A stretch of DNA of 64,000 nt, from positions 19,188,202 to 19,252,201 of the forward strand of contig NC_135386.1 in the NCBI RefSeq assembly GCF_049243985.1, given 5' to 3'. The first letter of the stretch is position 1. Each line of letters opens with the position of its first letter. The position numbers were made by a program, and so were the translations under genes. The notes under the pieces are model-generated. The model was not told where the DNA came from. It made no database searches and saw nothing but the letters and a program-made list of their open reading frames with translations. This stretch comes from Paroedura picta. Its lineage: Eukaryota; Chordata; Lepidosauria; Squamata; Gekkonidae. Below, in pieces: positions 55,522 to 64,000 of this stretch.

Positions 55522-55655
55522 AGTGGGGCATTGGCTCTCTTTTGCCCGTGCTCTGGGTGGGGAGGGTGATGACTTGATGAGTCCTTTGCCCCACCCACAG
55601 CCTTCCCTCCCAGCAGGGTAAGAATGACTGGAGGCAGAAGATGTCACAGCAACTG
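52751..55655. other. ZIP-CKMT1 spacer
   Basis: No gene is recognised. It contains a C/CCCG run (53060-53090) and a (TG)n run (55494-55520). The open frames here have no recognisable domain and no clean splice context. Confidence 0.5.
55494..55520. repeat. (TG)n microsatellite downstream of CKMT1
   Basis: This is an uninterrupted dinucleotide run about 215 bp past the CKMT1 stop. Confidence 0.85.
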
Positions 55656-55735
55656 GAGATTTATGGGGCTGGTGCAATGTGGGTTGCATGGTGCCCGAGA
55701 TTATGCATGCTGCCCACCGCCTTCCCAGGTGAGGC

Positions 55736-61232
<5,497 letters not shown>

Positions 61233-61350
61233 GCTGTGCTGTGCTGCGCTGCGGAGGACGAGCGGGCGGGAGCGGAGCCTGCGAGAGCGACTGGCACAGG
61301 CGGCAGCAGCAGAAGCGGGCGGAGACGTGAGGGGAATGGCTACTGCTGGC

Positions 61351-63790
61351 GGGGGAGGGCAGCGTGGAGATTACGCCCGACTCAGCTCGGCCCAGCCCAA
61401 ACAGCACCCGAGGGGGTTGGTCCCGAGCCAGCTGCCTGCCCTGCCGAGGCCGCCGGCTTCAGCACCAGAGAGGCGGGACAGTTCCCCAGCAGCCAGCCTG
61501 TGCAGAGGGGCCGCTGGCTTTTGGCGCCTTCCGCAGAGCAAAGCACAGCCTGCCCAAGACGCCCTTCTGGCCCCGCAGGGGCAGCGGCCAGAGGAAGCCC
61601 CCAGACAGGCTGGCAGGCTGCCGCTGGGATGGTAAGGGCTGGAGGTGGGGCTGCTGGGGGCCTGGGAGTCCCAGCCGGCCCACGGGGCACCTGGATGCCT
61701 CGGGTGGGCACAAAGGGGCCGGCTGCACACCGTAGTAAGGAGGCAGAGAGGACCGCTGTGAGGACTGGGGGCCTGAGGTGGCCAAAGGGCCCACGAGGAT
61801 CAACTGCAGGCTGCTGCAGATGTGAGGGCAGCGCCTCTGCGGAGCCTTTAGCGCACTAGCTGCTGCAAGCCCCACCCTGCTGGAGCCCATGGTCTGAGCA
61901 GCACGGCAGGGACCTGGGAGGCAGTGTGGTGCAGACCTAACAAGGTGTGAAGAGGAAGCTGGCTGGTGTGAGTATGGGGGAAGAGCCGTGCTGAGGTGGG
62001 AGGAACGCTGGGAGGAATGACTAGCCCAGGACAACCTTCCAAATTCCCCAAGGTGCTCCTCTGTGCTGCATCAGAGGACCCTAAGACACCTTTGTGGGGT
62101 CAGCCAGAACATCCAGACAGGATTTCCTGGTGCTTTATGGAGCTGCAGAGCTGGAGGGGCAGAGAGATCTCAGGATCTTGCCCCTCCCCCAATCAAATCA
62201 CCCACTGCACTGTTCTGAGAGATGGGAGGGGGTACATACCATGCCAATCTTTCTGTGTAGGTGAGTGTGGCTGGGGAAAGGGTTGCGGCCAGGGAAACGG
62301 TACAGGGAGAAAGAGCCAACCCCCCCCCCTCCCCAGTGCTGTGGCTCTGATCTAGTTGTCCGCTCCCTGCTGCTTCAATGCATCTGCCCCCACCCATTCA
62401 ACAGGCTGCTTGGAACTTTCTGCATGCTTCTCTCCCCATCTCTTTGCCAGGGACACCCATCCCCACCACTATTTTGATGAGTTTGCTATACTTTCACCCA
62501 CTTTGCAGGCAAAAAAATGGCTCCCGAAGCAGTTAGCGTAACCAAAATGTTGCACGTCATTCATGCTGGTTAGGTTTGAAATGGGACTGAAATGACTGTT
62601 GTTGCCCACCCTCACTGAGGCCAGTGTCCCATTCAAAGGCTGAATTCAAATTGGAACATGGAAGGAACTCCCTTGGGCCAGCTGGCCGGCCTACCTGCTA
62701 GCCGACCACAGAAGGCTTTCAAGCCCTGCCACTGATTCTGCTGCCCCCCCCCCCAAAAAAAATTATAAAGGCCAAAGAGAATATCCTTTAATGGCAAAAC
62801 CCACAATCTCTCCCAGTGGCATTTCAGAGAAAGAACAAAGTACAGCCAGAAGGTGTGTTTTGTTTACCTGTGGGCAGGTGTGCCTACCTGATGGCGGTCA
62901 CGTAGTCCGGATGATCTTTGATACCTGGTAGCAGGAGCTGCTGGCAGGCTGTCTGTCTCAAGGAGTGGCCAAGAAGCTCCATACAACAGGGGCCTGCAAG
63001 CTCCCCTCCCTCAAGCAGGACACCCAGCAACCGTGGGGTGGAAAGGAGCACCCAGCTAGCTGCCCCCTGCCTAGGAAGACCATGATGTGCCCAAGGAGAC
63101 GTGTGGCACAGACAACCACCCTGAATCTTTGCCCACATGACACCCCCCCCCCAACCCTGGCCTTCCGTATCACTTTCTGCTGTTGTGGCGCCCTTGGCAG
63201 AGACCCGGCCTCGGTAGCGTGCCCAAGGGTTGAGGGCACCTTGGCAGGCAAGAGAGAGGCAGACTCTAGGGGAATGCCGAGAGTAGGAATTTCTGTTTTC
63301 CAATGGACTAAATAAACTCAGCAAGATTTGCTTACAGAAATGAAGATGCACTTGTAATGAACTTTTTATCAGTCTTTCTTTTTACTGAATACTATATTTA
63401 TGTGAAGAAGAAAATGAAAACACCCTGCCTGTAGTTACCCAACCTTTGAAGCCTAGGGTCTGGGCAGCCAGGCCTGGGAAGAGCCCCTGGGCATGACTCT
63501 GGCACACACATCATGCGATTCGGCATCCAACTGGGGCCTGCCCTGGCACAAAGTGCTCCAAGGGTATCAGGCTAATTCACACTGCTGAGAACAGAACAAG
63601 GAGCTGGGACAACAGGAGACTTCAGCTGCTTTGCCACACAAAGGTGGAAGATGTCTCCAGGCACTCTGCTTTTGAGTGCTTTATTCAAAAAGCAGGCTTC
63701 AGACCAAATACCCCTGTGTACCTCTTCACATGGTAGTTTCCAGAGTCTGGGGGTGCCCCAGTTGGGGTGATACAGGGCAATCTAAACGTT
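61351..63790. other. Region upstream of CKMT1, no recognised gene
   Basis: Frames in 61.35-61.9 kb are open on several strands because of GC content and carry no domain. STRC or PPIP5K1 would be expected further right by human order, but I see no exon of either here. Confidence 0.45.
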
Positions 63791-63975
63791 ATGAACACCT
63801 GAGGCTGCCCAATACAGATCCAGCCCACTGGTCTACCAAGGGCAGAAGTACCAATGCACACTGGCAGTGGCTCTCCAGGCTCTTGGGCAGAGGTCTTGCC
63901 CATCGTCTCTGACCCAAAGAGGCCAGGGGTTGCACCTGGGGCCTTCTGCATGCAAAGCCTGTCAATCAGTCAGGG
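63791..63975 (-). mobile_element. tRNA-derived SINE, near complete
   Basis: On the minus strand it reads GCAGAAGGCCCCAGGTGCAAC (B box region), GAGCCTGGAGAGCCACTGCC, GGTAGACCAGTGGGCTGGAT and GGGCAGCCTCAGGTG. It matches in order the family seen at 48505-48625 (5' part) and 30340-30426 (3' part). Confidence 0.7.
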
Positions 63976-64000
63976 ATTAGAGTCCGCAGAATAAAGCTAC

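Overview
The window looks like gene-dense nuclear DNA from a squamate reptile (lizard or gecko type). All genes are vertebrate, spliced with ordinary GT-AG introns and short, and the spacers carry CR1 LINE 3' ends, tRNA-headed SINEs of the squamate type, a 5S-rRNA-headed SINE fragment, hAT-like and TA-flanked MITEs and many simple repeats. Species cannot be fixed from the sequence alone. Exon coordinates below come from reading splice sites and reading phase by eye; every exon chain given keeps frame throughout.

Layout, left to right. 1-2889 (-): 5' part of FES (F-BAR and coiled-coil exons only; SH2 and kinase lie off the left edge). 7535-17415 (-): complete FURIN, 15 coding exons, 782 codons, with its CpG-island promoter at about 17.9-18.9 kb. 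23203-27789 (+): complete MFAP1, 9 exons, 440 codons. 29135-30922 (-): complete HYPK, 4 exons, 129 codons, convergent with MFAP1. 31973-37699 (+): complete SERINC4, 12 exons, 487 codons, divergent from HYPK. 40356-49345 (-): complete PDIA3/ERp57, 13 exons, 498 codons. 51196-52620 (-): a compact three-exon ZIP zinc transporter, 279 codons. 55736-61232 (-): complete CKMT1, 9 exons, 418 codons. 61.3-64 kb holds no recognised gene.

The block MFAP1-HYPK-SERINC4-PDIA3-CKMT1 has the order and relative orientation of human 15q15.3, but here ELL3 and SERF2 are not seen between SERINC4 and PDIA3, and a ZIP gene sits between PDIA3 and CKMT1. FES-FURIN is the human 15q26.1 pair, here joined to MFAP1. The genes are functionally unrelated neighbours (secretory protease, tyrosine kinase, splicing factor, NatA-bound chaperone, serine incorporator, ER disulfide isomerase, zinc importer, mitochondrial creatine kinase); no operon-like system is present. 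The most useful observations are a FURIN cytoplasmic tail whose CK2 serines are replaced by glutamates, an unusual FURIN prodomain around the pH-sensing histidine, the syntenically unexpected ZIP gene, an unidentified exon-like island inside CKMT1 intron 1, an exact 34-bp duplication across a SERINC4 splice donor, and an ER-stress-element-like motif upstream of PDIA3.
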